From the IMG/VR virus record IMGVR_UViG_3300030007_000014, positions 1 through 33,664 of that record: DNA of 33,664 nucleotides; one strand, given 5' to 3'. Under the pieces are notes generated by a model. It was given only the letters and a program-made list of their open reading frames with translations, searched no databases and had not been told where the DNA came from. The stretch is from a virus. Below, piece by piece: positions 8,513 through 15,621 of this stretch (within the stretch, counting starts at the first letter, position 1; each line of letters starts with the position of its first letter). The position numbers were made by a program, and so were the translations under genes.

Positions 8513-8785
8513 ATGGCAGAGCAAGGATCATATCCATTAAACGGCCGAACACTTCAGCCGACGGATACAGTAACGGGGGTGGTTACAGGCCAGACAGCAG
8601 ATATTCCACTGTCGGTGTTGGCTTCTTTTTTAGCGATTGGGGGAACTCCCTCGGGGCCGACCACCTCCCGGCCCACTCCTACATTTGTAGGGCAGCCTTA
8701 TTTCGACACTACCCTGGGATTTATGGTCTGGGCTAGCCAACTTTCACCCTCTGTCTGGGTAGATGCTGCTGGAGTTTCGGTATGA
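8513..8785 (+). CDS. Small fibre-associated protein with GQ-x-FDTT motif (90 aa)
   Basis: Paralogue of the 79-aa protein at 5382-5621: its C-terminal part reads RPTPTFVGQPYFDTTLGFMVW...VWVDAAGVSV. The N-terminal part (SYPLNGRTLQPTDTVTGVVTGQTADIPLSVLASFL) differs and resembles short fibre-linker sequence. It lies directly before the second signal-peptide spike and overlaps it by ATGA. AGGAG precedes the start. Possibly a chaperone, adaptor or minor virion protein; the function is not established. Confidence 0.7.
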   Translation: MAEQGSYPLNGRTLQPTDTVTGVVTGQTADIPLSVLASFLAIGGTPSGPTTSRPTPTFVGQPYFDTTLGFMVWASQLSPSVWVDAAGVSV

Positions 8786-10239
8786 AAAAACTAATTGCAG
8801 GTCTGTTGCTGGGAGTTTGTGTCTCAGCGGCTTTTGGGCAAACCTTCCCGGTTAACAATTTGACCGTGGCAGGGACCTCGAATTTCGCGGGGCAGTCTAC
8901 TTTTACATTGTCTCCGACCGGTCCCACCCCTGGGATCGGGGACAGCACTACCAAGTTAGCTACAACTGCTTTTGTAACGGGGAATTTCGTTCCCCTGTCA
9001 GGGTTGGCCGGATTAGCGCCAATCAATTCCCCGACTTTCACGGGAATCCCTGCAGCCCCTACAGCTAGCTTCGGCACCAACACGACCCAACTAGTTACAA
9101 CGGCCTTTGTTGCACAAAGCAAAGATTGCCCCTCGATTATGGATTACGCGGGGATTAATACAGGTATGGGGGATAATTCTACTGCGTTTAATGCAGTGGT
9201 AGCGGCACAGACCTCAGGAAAGGTTTGTGTGTACTTTCCTCCAGGAAATTATGCTTTTACGAATTCGATTTCTTATACATTTCCGAGTTCTACTGGGGGG
9301 TCGATCACTATTAAAGGGGCAGGAGCTGACCTTACAAACCTGACTTTTAATAAACCCTCCGCAAGTTTGCTGACGATTATCTTTCAGGGGCCCTATAACT
9401 CAGCCCATGTTAGGGATATGACAATTGCTTCGGCAATTGCCGCTTCGTCAAACACAGGATTGTTTTTTAGTCAGGGTGTGTCAACGGTTTCAAATCCCGC
9501 AAATAGCGCTTTGTCCGATGTCACTGGGGTGACCTTCCGAGGAGCTGATGGGTATGTAGTCACAGATGGATGGTCAACGGGAGTGTTGGTTTCTTCAGTC
9601 TCTAATGTTAATTTCACTAATGATGTTTGGGTAGGGCCATCTGCTGGAACTGTAGGGGTTTTGCTGCAAGGAACATCTACTGCGTTGGGGGTGGTTTATC
9701 AATTTCAGGGATGTACTTTCAATTACATCAATATCGGAATTGAGTACGCGCAGTGGGTTCAAGGAGTGACGGTCGCACAGAGCAATTTCACCGGGGGTGT
9801 GGACGGGATTTTAACACCAGCCTCGCAAGCGGGATTAGATGAATTGCTGGTGTATGGAAATCAGTTTAATGTCTCTGGAAATGGGATTTTCCTTTCCACT
9901 GGCGTTGAAAGTGCTCAGATATTTGGAAATATTTTCCTGGTTCCAAATAGTGCAAATGGTATTTTCATGTCTTTTGCGGGGAACAATGTCATCGCAAACA
10001 ACACTTTCGAGCCCGCTAATGGATCCCCAGCCGGAAACAATGGGCTAGTGATTTCAGGGACTATAAATAACTGGCCAAATGTTATTACAGGGAATTCCTT
10101 TAATCAGATGAAAAGCGACGGGATTCAATTGGGATCTGGATCTACAGGGAATAACGTGCAGTCTAATGCATACTTCGGTAATGGGACAAATATAGTTAAC
10201 GCCGGATCTGGAAATACAATAGGTGGAGGGTCTCCGTAA
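8782..10239 (+). CDS. Second tail spike, beta-helix type, with signal peptide
   Basis: A 485-aa protein with a Sec-type N-terminus (MKKLIAGLLLGVCVSAAFG, cleavage before Q20). Two copies of the fibre motif TTKLATTAFV / TTQLVTTAFV (near 54 and 97) flank SPTFTG. From about residue 115 the sequence reads as a pectate-lyase-like beta-helix: SIMDYAGINTGMGDNSTAFNAVVAA then VCVYFPPGNYAFTNSI and SITIKGAGADLTNLTF, matching the entry of many phage spikes, then Gly/Asn-rich rungs to the end. Probably a depolymerase or receptor-binding spike. It shares signal peptide, fibre motif and helix order with the 771-aa protein, so the two are likely functionally paired. Confidence 0.8.
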   Translation: MKKLIAGLLLGVCVSAAFGQTFPVNNLTVAGTSNFAGQSTFTLSPTGPTPGIGDSTTKLATTAFVTGNFVPLSGLAGLAPINSPTFTGIPAAPTASFGTNTTQLVTTAFVAQSKDCPSIMDYAGINTGMGDNSTAFNAVVAAQTSGKVCVYFPPGNYAFTNSISYTFPSSTGGSITIKGAGADLTNLTFNKPSASLLTIIFQGPYNSAHVRDMTIASAIAASSNTGLFFSQGVSTVSNPANSALSDVTGVTFRGADGYVVTDGWSTGVLVSSVSNVNFTNDVWVGPSAGTVGVLLQGTSTALGVVYQFQGCTFNYINIGIEYAQWVQGVTVAQSNFTGGVDGILTPASQAGLDELLVYGNQFNVSGNGIFLSTGVESAQIFGNIFLVPNSANGIFMSFAGNNVIANNTFEPANGSPAGNNGLVISGTINNWPNVITGNSFNQMKSDGIQLGSGSTGNNVQSNAYFGNGTNIVNAGSGNTIGGGSP

Positions 10240-10640
10240 TGGCTTCAACACAATTTCAAGACTACAATCAGAACAATCCGATTGTTAGTAGTTGGCTTAA
10301 TGACGTGAACGCGGCCACTTACACGGCAAAAGGAACTGCGAAGACCTCGCTACAGTCAGCCGCTGCTTGGGTGAGGTTTGCCGTGGTGGCGGGAGTGGTC
10401 ACGATCCAGCAATCGAGTAATATCTCCACGGTAGTACGTACCGGGGTTGGGGTGTATGTGGTTACGTATGCAATCCCAATGGTCAATGCCACAAATTGCT
10501 ATGGGGTGACTACGAATACAGCTGGATTTAGTGAAGCGTCAGCCGAAGCAACAAACAGTGTTACGATTACTTGCACGAATACTGCGAATGCTGCAGTTGA
10601 TCCCGGGTCAGTGAGTATGTTGATTTTTGGGGCAGATTGA
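10239..10640 (+). CDS. Fibre-tip / tail protein (133 aa)
   Basis: Begins in the stop of the second spike (TAATG overlap). The N-terminus FQDYNQNNPIVSSWLNDVNAATY resembles a short particle-binding segment. The rest (AAAWVRFAVVAGVVTIQQSSNISTVVRTGVGVYVVTYAIPM...) is a beta-sandwich-like module of a type common at phage fibre ends. Likely a small tip or assembly protein of the spike complex. It ends 4 bases before palindromic element E. Confidence 0.65.
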   Translation: MASTQFQDYNQNNPIVSSWLNDVNAATYTAKGTAKTSLQSAAAWVRFAVVAGVVTIQQSSNISTVVRTGVGVYVVTYAIPMVNATNCYGVTTNTAGFSEASAEATNSVTITCTNTANAAVDPGSVSMLIFGAD

Positions 10641-10644
10641 ACTT

Positions 10645-10690
10645 GGGTTTTCGACAGACTTTAATAAAAAGTAATATGCATAAATAACCC
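10645..10690. repeat. Palindromic intergenic element, copy E (degenerate arms)
   Basis: Core TTTAATAAAAAGTAAT at 10660-10675. Outer ends GGGTT (10645-10649) and AACCC (10686-10690) pair, but the inner arms are poor. It occupies most of the 63-bp gap between the fibre-tip protein and the holin candidate, so it separates the fibre block from the lysis block. Confidence 0.65.
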
Positions 10691-10703
10691 ATCGGGGCAC
10701 TGG

Positions 10704-10922
10704 ATGCTAAACGTGAATGAACTCAAAAAACATCTGATGGTGGCCACGGCCCAAGTATCCCCCCCGGCGGGTGTGACGGTTTGGCTGACTTTGGGGAATC
10801 ATTTGGATACATGGATTAAGTTGGCCACACTGATTTACATCGTTGGGCAGATATGGTTTCTGGGGGTGAAGGCCTGGCTGCTACTGAAAAAGAAAATGGA
10901 GATTGATGATGGACCCGACTAA
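10704..10922 (+). CDS. Holin candidate (72 aa)
   Basis: A small membrane protein: a hydrophobic stretch at about residues 37-60 (WIKLATLIYIVGQIWFLGVKAWLL) follows a weaker apolar segment (23-33), and the tail is charged (KKKMEIDDGPD). It lies directly upstream of and overlaps the lysozyme, the usual holin position. It would form pores in the inner membrane to release the lysozyme. The assignment rests on position, size and membrane segment, not on a family signature. Confidence 0.65.
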   Translation: MLNVNELKKHLMVATAQVSPPAGVTVWLTLGNHLDTWIKLATLIYIVGQIWFLGVKAWLLLKKKMEIDDGPD

Positions 10923-11379
10923 TTTGGCGCTGTTGATTTCAGAGTTGCGAATTGATGAGGGGGTCAGATATGAGCCATATAATGACAGTCTCGGGATTCC
11001 TACTGTTGGAGTTGGTCACAATTTGCAGGCTGCTCCATTGCCAGATGTTTGGGCCTACCCACTGAATGATGATGAAGTAAATCAACTGCTGACTGAAGAT
11101 CTGCAGACTGTTTTCACTTCCCTCGACAATAACCTGCAATGGTGGACTGATCTCAACAACGTTCGACAGAGGGTACTTGCTAATATGTGCTTTCAGATGG
11201 GGATCGGGGGGTTGTTGGGATTTAGGAATACTTTAATTTTTATTCGACAGGGGCAGTATTCGGCAGCTGCTTCTGGCATGCTCAATTCTAAATGGGCCGA
11301 TCAAACACCCGCACGTGCGCAACGATTGGCTACTATGATGTCCACAGGAGTTTCACAATATTCACAGGAGCAAGTATGA
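10909..11379 (+). CDS. Endolysin, T4-type lysozyme (GH24)
   Basis: Peptidoglycan-cleaving muramidase. Numbered from ATG 10909, the catalytic E-D-T triad is visible as E17 (RIDEGVRY), D26 (YNDSLG) and T32 (PTVGVGHN), with the same spacing (9 and 6) as T4 lysozyme E11/D20/T26. A later NMCFQMGIGGLLGF...ML segment matches the C-terminal lobe of the family. No signal peptide or SAR helix is present, so it should need the holin. An earlier in-frame ATG (10906) and a TTG (10903) exist; I prefer 10909 because GGAG lies about 7 bases upstream. It overlaps the holin and the following gene (ATGA). Confidence 0.92.
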   Translation: MDPTNLALLISELRIDEGVRYEPYNDSLGIPTVGVGHNLQAAPLPDVWAYPLNDDEVNQLLTEDLQTVFTSLDNNLQWWTDLNNVRQRVLANMCFQMGIGGLLGFRNTLIFIRQGQYSAAASGMLNSKWADQTPARAQRLATMMSTGVSQYSQEQV

Positions 11380-11669
11380 ATACTCTGCAATTCGGTATGG
11401 CAGTTCTGGACTGGCTGCAATCGGACCCGAGTCATGTAGTAGTTGCCGCTTCGGCTGTTGCTGCTATAACTCCCACGCCGGTCCCGGGAACGATGTATGC
11501 GAAGCTCTACAAGATCGTGGATCTGTTCGCAGTGAATGTTTTTCGAGCGAAAGATACTGGGGTCACGCCGGCAGCAGTTGCTGAACAATTGGCAGAGTTG
11601 CTTGCAAAGAAATCAGCTCCAGTGGCTGCCGCAGCGCCTGTCTCGACCGTTGTTACCACCACTCCCTAG
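11376..11669 (+). CDS. Small lysis-module protein of unknown function (97 aa)
   Basis: Starts at ATG 11376 inside the lysozyme stop (ATGA), preceded by CAGGAG. It has a hydrophobic segment VVVAASAVAAITPTPVPGTMYAKLYKIVDLFAVNV (about 19-53) and an Ala/Pro/Val/Thr-rich end. The TPTPxPGT-x-YK(I/V)VD pattern resembles small phage proteins near lysis genes whose role is unknown to me. It could be membrane-associated. A longer in-frame reading starting at 11292 would overlap the lysozyme heavily and is unlikely. Confidence 0.6.
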   Translation: MNTLQFGMAVLDWLQSDPSHVVVAASAVAAITPTPVPGTMYAKLYKIVDLFAVNVFRAKDTGVTPAAVAEQLAELLAKKSAPVAAAAPVSTVVTTTP

Positions 11670-11677
11670 GAGGAAAT

Positions 11678-12031
11678 ATGAAGAAGCTTCTAGTAGGTAT
11701 GTTGTTTGTTGTATTGGCAGGCTGTTCGTCGTTGGGATTGACTCCGGCAACGAGCCCCTCGCAAGGACTTGCTTACTCTTACGGCACTGTGGCTGCTATT
11801 CGTTCTTCGGCTGCTGCTGCATTGACTGCAGGGACCATTACGACTGCTCAAGGTCAGCAAGTGCTTGATCTGACGGATAAAGCTCGGGCAGCCTTGGATG
11901 CTGGTGAGTTGGTGGCAGTCTCCGCACCGACAAACACGACCGGAATTGTGGGGTATTTGACCACCGCAACTGAGTTGTTGACGCAGGCCCAAGCCCTTCT
12001 GCCGAAGTTGTCCGCCACCCCACTTAAGTAA
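11678..12031 (+). CDS. Lipoprotein, possible outer-membrane spanin-like protein (117 aa)
   Basis: A clear lipoprotein signal: MKKLLVGMLFVVLAGC with lipobox LAGC and lipidated Cys at residue 16. The mature part is Ala/Thr-rich and helical (YGTVAAIRSSAAAALTAGTITTAQGQQVLDLTDKARAALDAG). Its place behind the lysozyme suggests outer-membrane disruption or a periplasmic lysis role, but I see no matching inner-membrane spanin beside it, and the mature length is longer than typical small o-spanins. AGGAGG precedes the start. Confidence 0.7.
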   Translation: MKKLLVGMLFVVLAGCSSLGLTPATSPSQGLAYSYGTVAAIRSSAAAALTAGTITTAQGQQVLDLTDKARAALDAGELVAVSAPTNTTGIVGYLTTATELLTQAQALLPKLSATPLK

Positions 12032-12042
12032 GGAGTACTGTC

Positions 12043-12261
12043 ATGGGTTCAGTAGCTGAAGCTCTCTCGTTGTTGTTGGCTGCTACAAATGCGGCCGCAA
12101 CAGCAATCGCCAATGCGCAGCAGATTTCCGCGATGATTCAAGCGGCGAATGCAGCAGGCACGACGACGTTTACCCCGGAGCAGTGGGCGGTGATTCAAAA
12201 GATCGATGACGATGCTCGCGCGTCGCTGGTTGCTTCCATCACGGCAGCACTCTCAAAATGA
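12043..12261 (+). CDS. Small Ala-rich helical protein (72 aa)
   Basis: Almost wholly helical and Ala-rich (LLLAATNAAATAIANAQQISAMIQAANAAG), then TFTPEQWAVIQKIDDDARASLVASITAAL. No signal peptide or clear membrane span. AAGGAG sits upstream, and the gene ends in an ATGA overlap with the DUF1353 gene. It may interact with the neighbouring lipoprotein, which has a similar Ala-rich composition. Function unknown. Confidence 0.6.
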   Translation: MGSVAEALSLLLAATNAAATAIANAQQISAMIQAANAAGTTTFTPEQWAVIQKIDDDARASLVASITAALSK

Positions 12262-12626
12262 GGGCCGCTTTTCGGACTAAGCTGGAGGTGGAACCAGCTA
12301 GCGAGTTCGATGATGGCCGGTGGAGGCTGACTGCTCCACTGGTTTATTACACGGACGTGCTAGGGAAGGAAATCACGGTGCCGGTAGGGTTTGTTACAGA
12401 CTTTGCCTCTGTGCCCCGCATCCCCGTGGTGTATGAGTTGTGTGGGGATACGAGTTCGGAGGCATCGGCGGTGCATGATTTTCTGTACACCACACACCCG
12501 TGTACACGTGTCCAAGCCGATGCGATTCTCTATGAGGCATCCGCGATTACGGGGGTTCCTCTATGGAGGCGGTTTATTGTGTGGCTAGGCGTGCGGGCGT
12601 TTGGTTGGTCGCATTGGGGAAAGTAG
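12258..12626 (+). CDS. DUF1353 family protein (122 aa)
   Basis: The family pattern is visible: an N-terminal beta segment, VPVGFVTDFASVPRI (about 41-55), then SAVHDFLYTTHPCTRVQADAILYEA (about 70-94) and a hydrophobic aromatic C-terminus (WRRFIVWLGVRAFGWSHWG). DUF1353 proteins are common in phage lysis and tail-end regions; their biochemical role is not established. The conserved D-F-A-S-V-P and H-D-x-L-Y residues are intact. Last gene of the plus-strand late unit, followed by element F and a terminator. Confidence 0.8.
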   Translation: MRAAFRTKLEVEPASEFDDGRWRLTAPLVYYTDVLGKEITVPVGFVTDFASVPRIPVVYELCGDTSSEASAVHDFLYTTHPCTRVQADAILYEASAITGVPLWRRFIVWLGVRAFGWSHWGK

Positions 12627-12635
12627 CTGGAAGAT

Positions 12636-12681
12636 GGGTTTTGTGCGTAGATTAATAAAAAGTAATCCCGGTAAGAAATAA
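12636..12681. repeat. Palindromic intergenic element, copy F (degenerate arms)
   Basis: Core ATTAATAAAAAGTAAT at 12651-12666, followed by the CCCGGTAAGAAA right arm. The left arm (GGTTTTGTGCG) pairs poorly. It lies between the last plus-strand gene and the terminator. Confidence 0.65.
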
Positions 12682-12712
12682 GCCACCTGAAACTGAGGTG
12701 GCTTTTTATTTA
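12682..12712 (+). terminator. Rho-independent terminator at convergent junction
   Basis: GCCACCT and AGGTGGC form a perfect 7-bp stem with a 7-base loop, followed on the plus strand by TTTTTATTT. It ends the late transcription unit. Minus-strand reading gives TTATTT after the stem, so it may also stop the early unit weakly. Confidence 0.85.
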
Positions 12713-12787
12713 GATAGGGGAGTTGTCACAGCGGCCCGGGAACTCACCTGATAATTTAAACCCTTCTAAGGGCTTACCCCGGCTTGG

Positions 12788-13006
12788 TCATATAACATCA
12801 TCATTATGAGCTGGATCGAGTAGTATGCGAAATCTAAAGGCATCTTTGGTCCTTTCTGGTTTGTGTAAGGCTTTCAGCCGAGCGTCTACAGCTTTGAAGA
12901 ATTCGGCAAGCCATACTGCGACTTGTTCTGGTTCGAGCCCGGAGCAGACATTTAGCTGGATGAAGGTGCCGTCATTCATTGAGAGGAAAACGAAATAGGA
13001 GTACAT
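12788..13006 (-). CDS. Small hypothetical protein at end of early operon (72 aa)
   Basis: Starts at ATG 13006, inside the TAA of the polymerase gene (TAATG overlap), so it is translationally coupled. The sequence MYSYFVFLSMNDGTFIQLNVCSGLEPEQVAVWLAEFFKAVDARLKALH has a beta start and an amphipathic helix; no family recognised. A longer version from 13024 would overlap the polymerase further and lacks support. Last gene of the minus-strand unit. Confidence 0.6.
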   Translation of the reverse strand: MYSYFVFLSMNDGTFIQLNVCSGLEPEQVAVWLAEFFKAVDARLKALHKPERTKDAFRFRILLDPAHNDDVI

Positions 13007-15408
13007 TAGCCACACTCTCCCCAAGATTTTTCACTGGACACCACCCCCACCGGAATGTAGAGGGGATCTTCATATGGTATTGCAATTGATGCCGCATTGC
13101 GAATCAGTTCTAATGCCTCGTCTTTCCTAGAAGTCGGAAACTGCCCCGCGAGCGAATCGTGGACTTGTAGTAAGATCTGAATCCAATCACCGTAGGCATC
13201 GTCGATAGCCACATATGCGCGATTAATGAGACAAGCGACAGATGACTGCGGTATCCAAGCGATAGCCTGGTTAAAGATAGTCCCTTCGATTTTGTCGAAA
13301 AAGTAATTCCGATAGCCAAAAGCGTTCTCCACGTATCGTCGTGAGGAAACCTGTTTTTTGATATCACTTTGCCACTTGGCAATCTCAGGACATAATCCAA
13401 AGTACCATTTTTGGATACGCTCAGTTTCATGTACATTGAGCCCGATCCTAGGAGCAATACCTTCCGCTGTGCCGAGATAGTTTGTCCCGTGACACAGGGA
13501 TTTAAACATCGCATACTCGCGTGGGTGCGAGTTCTTCGACATACTTTGGTCATGGTAGTATTCCTTCATCACTTCCACATAGGGCTTGCGGCCAGCTTTG
13601 AAGTTTTCTTTCATCCATTCGCAGCCGGATTCCCAGGTAACAATTCGGAGGTCGGCACTATCGAGATCGATGTCGAAGAAGGTGTGGCCTTCATCCGGGA
13701 TGAAAATATTTCGAATGTTCGGTAGTTCTAGCCCAGCATCTGCAGTCTCCCCGCCTTTGGGGATATTCTGCATGTTCATCCCGCTGCCGAATGCGTTCTT
13801 GCTGGATGAAAAGCGGTAGGTTTCCGTACCGGCAATGTTGAAGGAGCAACGCATTCTGCGATCCGCGTCGAGGGGAGCCAGCACGAAAGTGGAATGGAAC
13901 ACTCCCAAAGAGCGAAGTTCAGAGATCTTGCGTATGACAGGCCACAAAATTGGCTCACGGGCTCCAAGAGACTGAAGAGCCGCATCATTTGTTGTGACTC
14001 CCCTGGTTCGAGAAGTAATCTTTTTAAGGCCCATCTGCCTATAAAAGAAATCCTGCATTTGCATGGGAGAGCGGTAGTTGATTTCATAGCCTAGTACCTC
14101 ACGCATCCAATGTTTGCGGGTTTCCGCCTCTCGCATGAGAGTGAGTGATAGGTCGGACCGTTTTTGTTGATCCACCCGCACACCACGGATCATTGACTTG
14201 AGAACTTTCGGTCGTAGGGATTGCTGGAAGGAGTTGACGGATTCAAGTCCCATGCCTTTTAAGACAGACTTGAGGACATGATAGACAGCGAGAGTGCGGC
14301 AGCTGTCTGTCGCGCAATACTCCCAATACTTCATCTCGTCCTCACCGTCCTCACCTTCTTTCCAGTCGGTGCGGTCATCCTTCCAGTAGAGGTGGTCGTC
14401 GCAGTACATTGAGGAGAGAAACCCGAGGTTCTTTGGCAAGCTGCTAAAGCAGGAATGCTGCATGAGCATTGTGTCAGCTACGTTCGTGGGGAGAATGCTC
14501 CAATGACGGTGGATGTATTGGAGATCGTAGTTGAAGTTTTGGCCGACCAGAAGAACTTTCGGATGTGTGAGGATTGCACAAATTCTATGAACAAGTTCTG
14601 ACTCTTGTTTGGGGTCCCAAAATCCTTCAGGATTTCTGAGAGGGCTCAATTGTACGCACAGTCCTTTGGTCGGTTCCCACGCGAAAGACAGACAAGTGAT
14701 ATGTCCCGAACGTGTTTCGATATCGCAAGATACTGGAAAGTCACCTTCACTCAAATCTATTCTATCGTGCAGCCATTCCAAACGCTCGCACATCAATTGA
14801 AACCACTCAGCCGAATTATCTACTGCGATTAATCGAGAGTAATCACGGTGAAAAAGCCCCGGAGTCAGTGAATCCTTCTTCACCCTCTTGAAATCGTGAA
14901 CCATCCAGGGTCTGCGAGCGTATTGCAGATGGATCAAATCCACCTTCAACGTCGGGATGACCTTATACCCTGGTGTCAACAACGAATCCATGATCGAGCT
15001 ACGGTAGTTGTAGCTGGATGTTTGGCCAGTCAACGCGAACAATGCCAAATCCCCAACGGTGCAAATCACGTTGGGTTTGACGCGCTCCACCTCATCACGA
15101 ATCGCCATGCACGCATCATAGAGCTTCTGCGTGATGAACTGCCCCTGAAAGTAGATGTGACTCGGCTGGCGGTCCTTTTTCTTTTCTATAATGTGCAGTT
15201 CATTGGGGTAGCAGCGAGATTTCATGACGAGGGTCATGTAGCAATCATCACGACGGATGCCTGCCTCTTGCAGCATCTTGGTGAGTTCAAATCCCCCGCC
15301 CCCGATGAAGGGCTCCCCACGACGAAGATCCTGCTCCGTTGGGTAGTCTCCGACAACCATTATCTTCGCGTTCAGAGGTCCACTTGCACTTACCGTCATT
15401 TGAGCCAT
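13006..15408 (-). CDS. UDG-like domain fused to family A DNA polymerase (800 aa)
   Basis: Residues 10-180 resemble a family 4 uracil-DNA glycosylase fold: VVGDYPTEQDLRRGEPFIGGGG (18-39), VMKSRCYPNE (61-70) and VIPTLKVDLIHLQYARRP (150-167). The usual GEAPG is GDYPT and the catalytic HPS/HPA is KVD, so glycosylase activity is doubtful. Next is a 3'-5' exonuclease domain (CDIET 228-232, D295 in NFNYD, D368). The polymerase domain has motif A DLDSADLRI (581-589), motif B with K636, H640 and Y644, and motif C VHDS (749-752). Against E. coli Pol I, E710, F762 and E883 correspond to D, H and S. Replicative polymerase of the phage. AGGAG precedes the start. Confidence 0.9.
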   Translation of the reverse strand: MAQMTVSASGPLNAKIMVVGDYPTEQDLRRGEPFIGGGGFELTKMLQEAGIRRDDCYMTLVMKSRCYPNELHIIEKKKDRQPSHIYFQGQFITQKLYDACMAIRDEVERVKPNVICTVGDLALFALTGQTSSYNYRSSIMDSLLTPGYKVIPTLKVDLIHLQYARRPWMVHDFKRVKKDSLTPGLFHRDYSRLIAVDNSAEWFQLMCERLEWLHDRIDLSEGDFPVSCDIETRSGHITCLSFAWEPTKGLCVQLSPLRNPEGFWDPKQESELVHRICAILTHPKVLLVGQNFNYDLQYIHRHWSILPTNVADTMLMQHSCFSSLPKNLGFLSSMYCDDHLYWKDDRTDWKEGEDGEDEMKYWEYCATDSCRTLAVYHVLKSVLKGMGLESVNSFQQSLRPKVLKSMIRGVRVDQQKRSDLSLTLMREAETRKHWMREVLGYEINYRSPMQMQDFFYRQMGLKKITSRTRGVTTNDAALQSLGAREPILWPVIRKISELRSLGVFHSTFVLAPLDADRRMRCSFNIAGTETYRFSSSKNAFGSGMNMQNIPKGGETADAGLELPNIRNIFIPDEGHTFFDIDLDSADLRIVTWESGCEWMKENFKAGRKPYVEVMKEYYHDQSMSKNSHPREYAMFKSLCHGTNYLGTAEGIAPRIGLNVHETERIQKWYFGLCPEIAKWQSDIKKQVSSRRYVENAFGYRNYFFDKIEGTIFNQAIAWIPQSSVACLINRAYVAIDDAYGDWIQILLQVHDSLAGQFPTSRKDEALELIRNAASIAIPYEDPLYIPVGVVSSEKSWGECG

Positions 15409-15423
15409 ATGACCAACTCCTAA

Positions 15424-15618
15424 TTATTTTGGTTCATTCATTGTGCAATGTTTTTGCAGCGTGCGCTTGCAGAGGTTACGACACGCAATCAATCGGATAT
15501 GGAATTGTTGTGGTGCCCAATCCTCCGGCAGGATCATCACCGCGTCATCATGCGTTCCGATGATTACCTTCTCCGGCTCCCACTTCCAGAGCCGAGTTTT
15601 CGCTGATTCGAGGGGCAT
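15424..15618 (-). CDS. Hypothetical protein (64 aa)
   Basis: A short basic protein (MPLESAKTRLWKWEPEKVIIGTHDDAVMILPEDWAPQQFHIRLIACRNLCKRTLQKHC). No recognised domain, though several Trp residues and a Cys/His-bearing C-terminus could bind nucleic acid or metal. AAGGAG overlaps the stop of the upstream ParB-methyltransferase gene, so the two are cotranscribed and probably coupled; the polymerase follows within 16 bases. Function unknown. Confidence 0.6.
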   Translation of the reverse strand: MPLESAKTRLWKWEPEKVIIGTHDDAVMILPEDWAPQQFHIRLIACRNLCKRTLQKHCTMNEPK

Positions 15619-15621
15619 GTG

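Noticed and set aside
14828-14843. ATTAATCGAGAGTAAT followed by CACGGTGAAAA, resembling the palindromic element core
   Set aside because: It lies inside the polymerase coding sequence, the centre differs and the left arm does not pair. It may be a chance or decayed copy, so it was left out of the family.
14896-15423. Plus-strand open frame (175 aa) over the polymerase start
   Set aside because: Shadow of the polymerase gene, whose UDG-like motifs lie on the minus strand.
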